Below, piece after piece: positions 21,404 to 30,907 of a stretch of 64,000 nucleotides of DNA. Under the pieces are notes generated by a model. The model was not told the origin of the DNA. It ran no database searches and was given only the letters and a program-made list of their open reading frames with translations. The DNA comes from Prostheceraeus crozeri. Lineage: Eukaryota > Platyhelminthes > Polycladida > Euryleptidae. How positions within the stretch are numbered: position 1 is the stretch's first letter; each line of letters begins with the position of its first letter. The DNA lies in contig CAJQUW010001694.1 of the NCBI GenBank assembly GCA_907163375.1, positions 310,001 to 374,000 on the forward strand, written 5' to 3'. The position numbers and the translations under genes are program-made.

Positions 21404-22030
21404 AGTTGTAAGTAAATCTACACCACTGGACCGCGCAAGATGGCCGCCGTCGACCGACCGACCTCCCCCCTCCTGTCAGACGAGGGCGTCGGCCCTAGTC
21501 CGCCACCGGGTTGCTTCGACTCCGACTCCCCCCCTCCTGTCAGACGAGGGCGTCGGCCCTAGTCCGCCACCGGGTTGCTTCGAGTCCGACTCCCCCCCTC
21601 TGGACCGACGACGTAGCGAGAGGTGGTTCGTGGTGCGCTCTCCAGGTTGGCGTGGTGTGCCGGCCAGGTTGGAAGGGTGGAATTTCGGTGCGAGACCCCT
21701 CCCATAGTGTTTCTCGTCAAAAGTTGGGTTAACAAAATTTTTCCATCCCCCACCGGCAGCGATCTTCTAATTTTGGTTCTAGCGGATGGATTTTGTCTTA
21801 TAGATACTCATTTGAAAGAGGAGAAAAAACTGCTTAATGACATTTTTGTTACGAGTCAATCGGATCAGCCGTTCAAAAGTTAGAGCTGTTACAAGATTTT
21901 AGGTCGGAGCTCACCTGAAAAAATCCTAAGTGTCAGAGTGACTTTGTATGGGAAAAAATTTTTTCCAAAGTGTCGAATTTCGACCTGGGACCCCGACCAA
22001 AGTTTGTTTCATCAAATTTCTCCGAACGGT
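21404..22030 (+). repeat. Left terminal inverted repeat of element B
   Basis: Matches the reverse complement of 42890-43520 over about 625 bp with only scattered differences. Its outer part is GC-rich and contains a 64-bp unit repeated twice (units starting TCCTGTCAGACGAGG at 21471 and 21535). The inner part contains a segment (21990-22090) that is itself inversely repeated around a G-run near 22032. Short frames in the repeat are artefacts of its composition. Confidence 0.9.
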
Positions 22031-22946
22031 AGGGGGGGGGTTCAGTGAAAAGTGATGAAAAAAGTTTTGGTAAGGGTCCCAGATTGAAATTCGGAAGTTT
22101 TAAATTTTTCAAAATTTTCACCACACTGGAGCTCCCACACTAAGGAATTTTTTCACTTGTGGCATGTTACATGGCCATGTGCTGACCCGTCCACTTCCCG
22201 TGGTCATATGAGAGTGGTTCATGTGTCATATGATAGAAAATGATGAGACGAATCGTTTGCAACAAACCGCATGTCGCTACGATGAATACTTTCGGAGATA
22301 GAGCCATTTTAAGTTTTCTTCTGAGCATATATAAACCCCCGACAACGTAAGTCTGATCACTTCATCGAAAGACGAGGTAAGCGACGGTCGTCGCTCTGAG
22401 CTCCCGATATCGGGTGTTTCAAAGGACTATATCTTTTGAAGTAGGCAAGCTATCTTCTTACTTCAAAGTTTGTGTGATAGAGTTTGATTATGTATTTACT
22501 ATTGATAAAAAATTTTTAAAAGTAGTATGAGTAGTAAAATGCGTAATTTTTTTTAAATTCTTAATTTTCAGTTTTTTCAAAGTTTTAACATGTAGTCTAA
22601 GGTTTTCAAGTATGCTGAGTTCAAATCTGCTATCAGATTTGAAATTTAACTAAAGCTAAGGCAGCTTTGAGGGGCTAGATCCCAGCTACTGATCGCTACC
22701 TTTGACTCGGCGTTGCTGTTACCACTTCGGGGCAGTGACAATGATGTCTTAAGCTGTAAATAGCGGGTATCGGGGAAGATCTCTCACTTCCCTAGTGATC
22801 AGTACAAGGCCTTCGGGCTGTCGACGGGATCGAGTGCCACTCACTACACTCAAATCTATAATTCGTCACTAAGTGTAATGCTTTAGGAATATGACTGTAC
22901 TACATGATTCCAAACTTATACAAATTTCATTACCTTACAGTTAGCC
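22031..22946 (+). promoter_or_regulatory. Left subterminal region: TATA box and leader intron of the first gene
   Basis: No protein gene is seen. A strong TATA box ATATATAAA lies at 22327-22335. About 50 bp further a GAG/GTAAGC splice donor occurs (intron from 22377), and a pyrimidine-rich CCTTACAG acceptor ends at 22940, six bases before the ATG at 22947. This would give a spliced 5' leader for the coiled-coil gene. The intron call is inference from the consensus sites. Confidence 0.5.
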
Positions 22947-24069
22947 ATGGCAAATGATAAGAATCGCAAATTCCATACCAAAATGTGTACATGTGGGCGA
23001 ATCAATCGCAGTGCGGACGCCAAGGCGCATGTTAAGAAAGCGGGCACTGACCACATGATTATCCTGAGTAGGGTTGCGTGTGTGAAGTGTAGGGTGTTGA
23101 AGGGAGTTGAGGATGAGGTGAAGTTTTACCGAGTGCATGCTGATTGTGTTGGAGGTTTGGTGAATGACCATCGATTCACCAATTTGATTGTTGAAGATAG
23201 AGCGAGACGCCAAGGTGGAGAATGATGTGGAGAGTGATGAGGTGAAGAAAGCTGTTGCTTCGTTGGAGGCTGAGATTGAGCGAAAGAGAGTGCTTGAGAG
23301 TGATGATGAGGATGATGTGGATTTAGATAGGGAGCGTATGAGGAAGTTGAGCTCTTCTTCCCCGGAGGTGTCCAACATAGTTGTTGAGGACCCCCCGCAG
23401 AGCTCATCTTCCCCAAAAGTGAAGAGTGGTGGGATTCGCGTGCAGTCGGCGAGGTGGATGAAGGATGAAGAAAAGAAGCATGTGTCGCAGCAGATGGCAC
23501 ATGATTTGTTGGTAAATAAGTATGAAAGTTTGAAGAAGGTGAAAGACGAAGTCGTGAATGAGTTGAAAAAGAAGGAACTGAAGTCGAAGGAGTTAGCGGA
23601 TGAGAATATCCGAATGAGGAGTAGTGTGACTGATTTGAAGAAGACGCGAGAGTTGGAAGAGAAGAATGATGACTGTGAGGAGAGGGCGAGTGCTGCAGAG
23701 AGAAGAATGAGAGATGCAGAAGCAAAGTCTGAGGAGATGATGAAGGAGATGACTGTGTTGAGAGCGAGGAATGTTGAGTTGGAGAGAAATGTGGCTCGGC
23801 GGGGTGATGATAGACAGGCGTTTGAGAAGTTGGAGCGCATGAGGGATGAGTGGAATCGCTTGAATGAGGATAGGTTGTTTGAATTTCACATCCCTATTCG
23901 GGATAATCATTTGGACAGCCAGGTCCTTGTAAATAAAGACCTTGATGAGTCAATCATCTGTTATAACGGGCACCACCAAAAGAAATGCCTACACGCCACA
24001 CTCCGAATGCGTGGGCACTTGACCGCCTTCTCAGTCAGGAAGCGCTCCAAACTGCCTAAGGATGCCTAA
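22947..24069 (+). pseudogene. Cys-containing coiled-coil protein of element B, unknown function
   Basis: The N-terminal part (start 22947) has two close Cys pairs (KMCTCG and ACVKCR) that may bind a metal. The remainder is a very acidic and basic, heptad-like coiled coil (for example VVNELKKKELKSKELADENI, then MMKEMTVLRARNVELERNVA) with a Ser-rich acidic patch before it. Another Cys/His cluster lies at the C-terminus. It stands alone as the first rightward gene behind a TATA box and a probable leader intron. I do not recognise the family; scaffold-like or tegument-like roles would be guesses. Broken, with about one break. The C-terminal stop is followed by the first of three 140-bp control repeats. 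Confidence 0.55.
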
Positions 24070-24158
24070 CTCGGCAAGTGAAAAGCAAATAAGATAGTAT
24101 ATCCTATTCTAATACATATCATTTTCATTGCAGATCTTTTCCCTGCCTTCACCACTCC

Positions 24159-24298
24159 CGAGAACGAACCAACGGCTCTCATAAGGGCCACCTAGGGGCA
24201 AGATTTGATAGAACCTCCACGCGGTTTGCCCTGGGCAGTCTTCAGACTGGCGAATACTATCATTAAGTTGAATCTGCTATCAGTCAACTTGAACGTTG
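24159..24298 (+). terminator. 140-bp control repeat, copy 1, with histone-like 3' hairpin
   Basis: First of three near-identical intergenic copies. A 6-bp stem with a 4-base loop lies at 24174-24189 (GGCTCT, loop CATA, AGGGCC) and is followed by ACC. This is the layout of the histone-mRNA 3' stem-loop (GG at the base, T-A closing pair, tetraloop, ACC flank), with a CAAGA-containing stretch downstream where a purine-rich histone element would lie. A second hairpin (AAGTTGA/TCAACTT) lies at 24265-24290. One G.T pair in this stem keeps the pairing of the other copies. Confidence 0.6.
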
Positions 24299-24314
24299 CG
24301 TCGCGTTAGAGGGG

Positions 24315-24322
24315 TATATAAA
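24315..24322 (+). promoter_or_regulatory. TATA box of the first small cassette gene
   Basis: TATATAAA, preceded by a G-run, lies 39 bp upstream of the ATG at 24354 and 17 bp after control repeat copy 1, so transcription would start close to the coding sequence. Confidence 0.65.
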
Positions 24323-24353
24323 CCACTACCTCTCATTTCATTTCATTTCAATC

Positions 24354-24665
24354 ATGCAGACGCCGAACACTCAAGTCAGCTCTCCTCGCGGACCGCAGTT
24401 AAGACCGCGAAATTTATTTAATGAATTTGCTAGAATAGAGGAGCAAGACAGAGTCCACAACAATCTTGCTTGGATTGGCAATGCGATGACAGCAAGTGTT
24501 GCCAATCCCATGGAATGGCACTACATTCCACCCTCCACTCACATACCAACTAGCGTGGAAGTCGACACTGCTACCATGGAGAGAGTCAAAGACTCTCTCT
24601 CAGCAGAATCGGTATGGTGTAAGATGGCTGATGACGACCCCCCGAGAACGAACCACCGGCCCTGA
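24354..24665 (+). CDS. Small cassette protein 1 of element B, unknown
   Basis: A 103-residue frame right behind a TATA box. The N-terminus is Pro/Ser/Arg-rich (SSPRGPQLRPRNLF). The middle has DRVHNNLAWIGNAM and WHYIPPSTHIPTSVEVD and is mildly acidic. No known domain is seen. The frame ends inside the hairpin of control repeat copy 2. Together with the next gene it forms a repeated arrangement of control repeat, TATA box and small frame. An early regulatory or host-interaction protein would fit the setting, but this is inference. Confidence 0.5.
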   Translation: MQTPNTQVSSPRGPQLRPRNLFNEFARIEEQDRVHNNLAWIGNAMTASVANPMEWHYIPPSTHIPTSVEVDTATMERVKDSLSAESVWCKMADDDPPRTNHRP

Positions 24666-24781
24666 TAAGGGCCACCATGGGCAAGATTTGATAGAACCTC
24701 CTCGCGGTTTGCCCTGGGCAGTCTTCAGACTGGCGAATACTATCATTAAGTTGAATCTGCTATCAGTCAACTTGAACGTTG
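24643..24781 (+). terminator. 140-bp control repeat, copy 2, with histone-like 3' hairpin
   Basis: Near-identical to copy 1. The hairpin at 24658-24673 is GGCCCT, loop GATA, AGGGCC, followed by ACCA. The second hairpin AAGTTGA/TCAACTT is also kept. It lies at the end of the first small gene and about 65 bp before the TATA box of the next. Confidence 0.6.
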
Positions 24782-24844
24782 TGCAGTCGATTGCTATCCC
24801 TGAAGCATTCTGATTCGCTGTTGAGCAATTCATTGTTGAAAACC

Positions 24845-24853
24845 CTATATAAG
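24845..24853 (+). promoter_or_regulatory. TATA box of the second small cassette gene
   Basis: CTATATAAG, 49 bp upstream of the ATG at 24894. The spacing from control repeat to TATA box to ATG resembles that of the preceding cassette. Confidence 0.65.
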
Positions 24854-24893
24854 ACAGAAGATTGTAGCGCTTCTCATTCAATTTTAAGTCACG

Positions 24894-25133
24894 ATGGAAG
24901 CAACATCTCCTACCAACATCATTCCCGACTTCATCATCCTCGACGAGTGTGATGAAGAGGATGAGAAGGAGTGTGAGAAGAAGGGGAAGATCAAGAGGAT
25001 CGTTTGGACGGATGAGGTGTGGACTCCTAATACCACCCGCATCCGAAAGGTGCCAGATGCACCACCACGGCTTAGGCGGTACAGGGTTTATGACAACCTA
25101 ACTGTCATACCTATTGACTTTTCAAATCAATAG
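24894..25133 (+). CDS. Small cassette protein 2 of element B, unknown, acidic
   Basis: A 79-residue frame that looks whole. Residues 10-30 are strongly acidic (FIILDECDEEDEKECEKKG). They are followed by a basic patch (KIKRIVWTDEVW) and an Arg-rich segment (RLRRYRVYDNLTV). The run of acidic residues before RIVWTDEVW resembles the small acidic protein at 26083-26538, which also carries a DEEE tract. The stop at 25131-25133 lies 27 bp before the hairpin of control repeat copy 3, a normal distance for a histone-type 3' end. The function is unknown. Confidence 0.5.
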   Translation: MEATSPTNIIPDFIILDECDEEDEKECEKKGKIKRIVWTDEVWTPNTTRIRKVPDAPPRLRRYRVYDNLTVIPIDFSNQ

Positions 25134-25145
25134 TCAACTTGTCAC

Positions 25146-25285
25146 CGAGAACGAACCAACGGCCCTGATAAGGGCCACCATGGGGCAAGACATCATAGAA
25201 CCTCCACGCGGTTTGCCCTGGGCAGTCTTCAGACTGGCGAATACTATCATTAAGTTGAATCTGCTATCAGTCAACTTGAACGTTG
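25146..25285 (+). terminator. 140-bp control repeat, copy 3, with histone-like 3' hairpin
   Basis: The hairpin at 25161-25176 is GGCCCT, loop GATA, AGGGCC, followed by ACCA and a GGCAAGA stretch. The second hairpin is AAGTTGA/TCAACTT. No clear small gene follows this copy, so it appears to close the array. Confidence 0.6.
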
Positions 25286-25624
25286 CAAATGAAGTTCAGT
25301 GTAATACTTCCTTTCGACGGGCGTTCCTGTAAAGGGCGGCGGTGAAACCCGTAGCTATGTATACCGCAAGGTCATTCGGCAATGGTCAATCCTGTTAAAC
25401 CTCTCTGCGTCATTTTTGCAAGTGATTGCCTCTGTCTCAACGTAGTATGCATACGCGCCAGGGTGACATTTAGCCAACTGTCGAAGGTTGCCTTATAAAC
25501 TGTCCATTGCATACGTTATGAGAACCATGAGTTCTACCTGTCTCTATCAATGAGACGAATTGATGAATGGAATGAAATGGGAGGACACTCACGCGCCACA
25601 CGCAACATAACACACTTCTCTCTT
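25286..25624 (+). other. Spacer of element B after the cassette array
   Basis: No convincing gene. A TTATAAAC box at about 25492 has only a very short frame after it, so a degraded fourth cassette is possible. Confidence 0.3.
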
Positions 25625-26036
25625 CCGTAGTCCAACAAGCTCTTTACACATGGATCGCAGTCGATTGCTATCCCAGAATCATGTAAGCTATCTTAATTTT
25701 ATTTAACACTTTTTTCATCTACCATCATCACCTATATGAAATGTTATAAGATTTACAAGTTAAACTAAGCGTGCCACTATTTCCAAATGAAAAAGTATAC
25801 ATGGTTAAATCATCCACTTAAGCCCCATCCGTAGTCTAACAAGCTCTTTACACATGGATCGCAGTCGATTGCTATCCCTGTATCAGAAGTGTAAGCTATC
25901 TTAATTTTATTTAACACTAGTTCATATCCCATCATCGCCCATATGAAATGTTATAAGATTTACAAGTTAAACTAAGCGTGCTACTATTTCCAAATGAAAA
26001 AGTATACATGGTTAAATCATCCACTGAAGCCCCATT
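25625..26036 (+). repeat. 204-bp tandem duplication in element B
   Basis: Two units starting CCGTAGTC at 25625 and 25829 follow each other with an exact 204-bp period and high identity. Both contain GCAGTCGATTGCTATCCC, an 18-base phrase also present just after control repeat copy 2 (24783-24800). The array lies in the long gap before the leftward acidic gene and may hold regulatory sequence. Confidence 0.75.
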
Positions 26037-26082
26037 CAAGTAAGTCAGTATGAAAGCAAAGATAATACGAAATAAAAATTTA

Positions 26083-26538
26083 TTATGGCATGTATTTCAA
26101 AAGGTCTTCATCGTCAATATCGTCCCAGAGTCTGACTTCACATAGATCACAAAAACAGTTCACTTGCTTCAATCGTTCTTCTACCGCGAGCCTCACTTTG
26201 TCGATGTACTCCCACTCCGCCATAGTTCGTGGCTGGGAGTTAGGGGTATACCATTCCCGTAATTGATGGAGGAATTTGGTGCTGGTGATCACCATCACAT
26301 CATCAGTATCGTACTGCAGATACTTCCACCTCACGCCTGTTAAGTCGGGACACTCCTTCTCACATACACTCTCCTCTTCGTCGTCCGCTGGTAATGACAA
26401 CTTTCTAATGTTGTCGAGTCGGTATACTGTCTCCACCTTCCCCTTCGTTGGAGCGTTTGGTGCAACGAGCGCCTTTGGCGATGAGCATGGAGAAGAGAAC
26501 TCCAATTTTGTGTTCGGTGTTGTCGGAGGGCTTGTCAT
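26083..26538 (-). CDS. Small acidic Cys-containing protein of element B, unknown
   Basis: A 151-residue frame that looks whole. The N-terminal 35 residues are Ser/Pro/Thr-rich and low in complexity (SSPCSSPKALVAPNAPTKGK). Then come a short basic strand (VYRLDNIRKLSLPADDEEE), two Cys residues (CEKECPDLTGVRWKYLQYD), a helical stretch with REWYTPNSQPRTMAEWEYID, and a CFCDLC cluster near the C-terminus that may bind zinc. It is transcribed away from the polymerase gene, with about 250 bp between their starts, so the two probably share a bidirectional promoter. I do not recognise the family; it is likely an accessory gene. Confidence 0.5.
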   Translation of the reverse strand: MTSPPTTPNTKLEFSSPCSSPKALVAPNAPTKGKVETVYRLDNIRKLSLPADDEEESVCEKECPDLTGVRWKYLQYDTDDVMVITSTKFLHQLREWYTPNSQPRTMAEWEYIDKVRLAVEERLKQVNCFCDLCEVRLWDDIDDEDLLKYMP

Positions 26539-26636
26539 GTTGACTGTGAATAATAACTTTGAAATGTTTTCTAATTCTTAAGTATAAACAAGCAACCAAT
26601 CAGAATGAACAGCGAATGAATGATGAATATGAAAGT

Positions 26637-26975
26637 ATATATGCAAAGTGACATTCGTGTCATTTCACTCTGTCTTTGAGACGTGTTAGTGAACTGTTCT
26701 CTAGTAAATTCCAAATTTGAGACGTATTATTTGAGTGAAGTCTGTATCTGGTTGAACAATCAACCTTAAACATAATTTCCTTGAAATGGTAAGTTGAAGA
26801 TTTCCTCTCTCATCTCCCTCAAACGTGTGGCTTATGGCATCTTCCTCAATTTCAGGCATCTACTTCATCACCAAAGCCCTCCCTTCTCGAGGAAAGTTTA
26901 GAGTTGGTGAGTGAAGGTAGGTTGTAACAATACACTGAGACTTAAACAGAGATGATAGAATGATTTCTCTTTCAG
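26637..26975 (+). promoter_or_regulatory. Polymerase promoter and leader with two short introns
   Basis: A TATATA box at 26637-26642 precedes an ATG at 26786 that is followed immediately by a GTAAGT donor. Two short GT-AG intervals fit introns: 26789-26855 (67 bp, ending TTTCAG) and 26917-26975 (59 bp, ending TTTCAG). The first has the same length and similar sequence as the leader intron of the gene at 41415-42186, which also interrupts right after the ATG. The splice calls are inference from consensus sites. Confidence 0.55.
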
Positions 26976-29900
26976 GTGATGTTAGTTCCAGCTCAGGACT
27001 CTCGCGACAAGGCAACGAGTGGGAATGTGCTGACTGCGGACATATTTTTACAAGGAAGCACAGTCTCCTTCGACACATCAAACAACGTGTGTGTCAACGC
27101 AAAGCGGCGTCAATCTCCGGAGGTGAAGTTGATTCTGACGATGACATCTCCTTTCCTTGCGATTTGTGCCCTCTTTTTTTCGATAGCCCCTTTCAGCGAT
27201 CTTCGCACAGACTTCAACACACGCATGCAAATGATCACTACACCAACGGTACCTCTACCATCTCCCTCATTAATGTTTCACATAATAATTTAGTACGCGA
27301 CTACTGCATGGAGTCCAATACTCAAATTGTAGATTTTCCTGAGTGGCTCCTTCAAAATTCTAACATTATCGAAGCGCTCTTCAACAATTTAGACAATTTT
27401 AGAATGAAGGCGCTCATCTACCTCAAACTAAAATATATCAAAATAGATTTTCAAACGGGTCAAGTGACGGAGAGAATACAGTTTCATGTTCCTTCCTCTT
27501 CCGCAACCGAAGTTGTAGACTGCGAGTCTTGGCTAAATTTCCATATTCAATGTTTAAAATCAAATGTAGATAAGTTCAGTCAGCACGACAGCGCTCTCAT
27601 TTTTGATGGCGTGGACTCAGCCATGTTCAAAATTTCCCTATTAGAAAGTCATGCAGCTCGAGGCACATTTAAACTACCAAAAACGTTGTATAATAAGAAA
27701 GCTGTCATCAATGTCGATTGTAAATCGCTGTGTTTCAAATATGCCGTCCTATCCATTCTCCACTATAATGATATCAACGCGCATCGAGATCGCACCTATA
27801 GCTATAGACAGTGGGAGGATGAACTAGACTTTGAAGGTTGTGATAGTGACAACATGAAAATCAAAGATGTAGAAGCGTTCAAGAAACATAATCAGATTAA
27901 AATTGTAGTTCACGTGTGGGAGAAGGGGTTGAAGGGTGCCCGCTATAATTCACGTTCAACTTGTTATGAACGTGTAGTCAACCTCTTATTAGTAAAACAA
28001 GATGATAGCGAGGAATGGCACTACTGTGGTATTCCCAAAATCTCTCGCTTGTATACACACTTGGGACACTCTAAAAGTGGTGAACATTTTGTATGCGACC
28101 GCTGCATCCGCTCCTTTTGGAGTAAAGATAAATTTGAAACTCACTATGAATGGTGCAAGCGGGGTAAATTACAAATGGAACGCATGCCCAAAGACAAAAT
28201 CTTTTCACATAGAGAGAATGGCGATGAACTAAGTCCTCTTCGTGTCATTTACGCAGACATAGAATGCTATATCGATGATATCATCCACAAGCCAGCAGCC
28301 ATATCCTGCTATGAAGTATGGCATGACCATTTCCAAAATAGAAAAAATAAAATGCACGTCTGGCAAGGCGAGGATTGTATTTACCAATTCCTACAATTCC
28401 TCGAACAGGCTGTAAAATTTCAACAAAAGTATGATGGTGAACTCTATCGCAGATCATTGCATATGATAGCAGATGATCAAGCAAAATTTGATAGTTGCAA
28501 CGTTTGCCTCAAATGTAGTAAAACATTTGATGATGATAAGATTAAGAAAGTGCGCGACCATGATCACATCACTGGCAAATTTAGAAACGCACTCTGTTCA
28601 AAATGCAATTTTTCACTTAGGATGAAACGGCGTACATTACCCGTCATTTTCCATAATTTCAAGGGCTACGACAGCCATATGATAATAAAAGGAGAGAGAA
28701 GTTTATGGCCATGACAGCAAAAGTGCCTGTCGAAAAAACTAAAGAAAATAAGACGGTCTATTTTGATAAAAAAATTTTAGATTCCGACCAATTTATGACT
28801 GCATCACTGGCCTCTCTCGTACAAAATCTAAAGTCTCTTCCACTAACACAAAATCTTAAGAAACAATATCCAAATCTAACTAATGAAGTCATCACACGGA
28901 GAGGAGTCGTTCCATATGCATATTTTGATGCGATTAGTAAACTCGGCGAGACTTCTCTTCCGCCCATAGATAAATTTAAAAATGATTTGACCGGCGCAGA
29001 ATGTAAGACCGAAGATTATGATCATGCACAAGATGCATGGATAAAATTTGACTGCCATACATTTGGCGAATATATGATTGCCTATCTTAAGTTAGATGTA
29101 TTTTTGCTGGCTGATGTCTTTCAGGAGTTTCGACGAGTGGCATTAGAAGAAGATAAGTTAGATCCCGTCCACTTTGTCAGTCTGCCAGCCATGTCCTTTA
29201 AATCAGCCTTTGAAATGACTGGTGAGACCATTCATCTCTTACAAGACCCGAGATGTATAACATATTTGAGCGCGGAATACGCGGTGGTCTCACATTTGTA
29301 AATAAACATATAAAATCTGAAACAGTAGGTGATGATCATATCCACCTAAAGTACTATGACCAAAATAATTTATATGGCAGTTCACTGTCTAAACCACTAC
29401 CTCATTCCGAGTTTAGTTGGTTAAAACAAGATGAGCTTGAGTATTACTCCAACCCTTCAAACACACTGAAAATTCCAGATGAACGTGATTGAGGATATTA
29501 TTTTGAAGTGGATTTGATTTATCCAAATAGCATTTAAAATAAAACTGCTGATTTCCCACTCGCACCTGAATCTGGTGAAGTGACTGAAGATATGTTTTCA
29601 CCATTCATGTCACAATTTCATGATAACTTAAGAGAGTGTGGACAGCCAAGGTATAAACCATGCCGCAAACTTTTACTCACCCAATATGATAAGAAAAATT
29701 ATCTCGGGCACTTCTGCATACTAAAATTCTATTTAGAAATGGGCATCCTTCTAAAGTCAGTTCACCACATCATCAAATTTAGACAGAAAGCCTTCCTCAA
29801 ACCCTACATAGATAGTAACAGCCAGAAACGTGCACTAGCCCAAAATAATTTTGAAAAGGATTTTTATAAATATAAGAATAATAGTCTATTTGGTAAGACG

Positions 29901-30707
29901 ATGGAGGATGTTAGAAAACGCATGAACTACAAACTAGTCATTGATGATCAAAAATATCACAAATTGACCTCATCACCTCTATTCATCGATAGAGACATTA
30001 TCGATGAGGGCCTTGTAGGTGTTAAAATGATAAAATCTGAAGTTGAGTTGTGCAAGCCCATCTATATTGGCCAAGCTGTACTAGATTACTCTAAGCTTGA
30101 AATGTACCAACTCGTTTATAAAATACTAAAACCATGTCCTCTCGTAAAAGAGGTTCGTTTGTTGGGTGGTGATACAGATAGTTTCTTCTTAGGTATTACC
30201 ACTCAAAAAGATTTAAACTTCAATGAAGTAGCTAAGTCATTAGAAAAATATTTCGACACATCTAACTACAATCCCACTCATCCACTCTATTCCATACAGA
30301 ATAAAGCCAAACTTGGTTGTCTTAAGGATGAAACAGCAGGAGAGGAAATAGATGAAATGATTCTCCTCCATCGTAAAATGTATTCCATGAAATTAGAAGA
30401 ATGTGCAGATAGTATTAAGCGTGCTGAAGGTATATCAAAATCCATTGTTCACAAAATGAAACATCACTCCTATAAGAAGGCCTATAAAAATAAAACTATA
30501 ACGTTTGTCAATATGACAATCTTAAAATCTCAAGTTCATACTGTGAAAACGCACACGTTCAAGAAACGAGCGCTTTCACCATGGGAGGATAAGAGGTGTT
30601 GGATAGGACATAACACATCTCTTCCACATGGACATCCTGACACAAACATACCTCCACCCAAAAGAATTAAACTCACGCTACCACATTCAGGAGACGTCTT
30701 AGCATAA
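26786..30707 (+). pseudogene. DNA polymerase B of element B
   Basis: The replicative, protein-primed-type polymerase. Two C2H2 fingers open the protein (CADCGHIFTRKHSLLRHIKQ and CDLCPLFFDSPFQRSSH). Next is the conserved Polinton N-terminal domain (FRMKALIYLKLKYIKIDF, then AVINVDCKSLCFKYAVLSIL). Exonuclease motif I is VIYADIECY near 28255. An endonuclease VII-like zinc region follows (KVRDHDHITGKFRNALCSKC, near 28545-28605). Exonuclease motif II is IFHNFKGYDSH near 28655. Palm motif A is YDQNNLYGSSLSKPLPHS near 29360, motif B FEKDFYKYKNNSLFGKT near 29855 and motif C LLGGDTDSFFLGI near 30160. The C-terminus is Pro/Lys-rich. This polymerase lacks the intein seen in element A. It ends about 200 bp before the convergent penton-like gene. 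Broken, with about three breaks. Confidence 0.9.
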
Positions 30708-30907
30708 GCAACTTTAACTCAGTATTTTGATGTTGCTTTTTGTAGATATACATGGTTGTTTTATGTATCGCATGAGATCGTTTCTTCCTTGTGAATATAT
30801 GCCTACAGTCACCCCATTCCCCCTATATCTGTGAAAAGACTTTTTCATACACATATTTTTATTTCAATGAACATATCACAATGACTTCACTTTGTTTTCC
30901 GAAACAC

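Noticed and set aside
21511-21883. Short frames in the terminal repeats of the second Polinton
   Set aside because: They lie in the GC-rich inverted and tandem repeats, appear in both copies by symmetry and have no start context or domain.
22941-23840. Long Ser/Phe-rich open frame on the - strand opposite the coiled-coil gene
   Set aside because: It is the complement of a Lys/Glu/Asp-rich coding sequence, which automatically yields few stops and a Ser/Phe/Leu-rich translation; no domain is seen.
24159-25332. Conserved short frame with EPPRGLPWAVFRLANTIIKL in the three 140-bp repeats
   Set aside because: The frame is not kept in all three copies, while both hairpins are, so conservation is better explained by RNA structure or regulatory sequence. 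A small shared peptide cannot be fully excluded.
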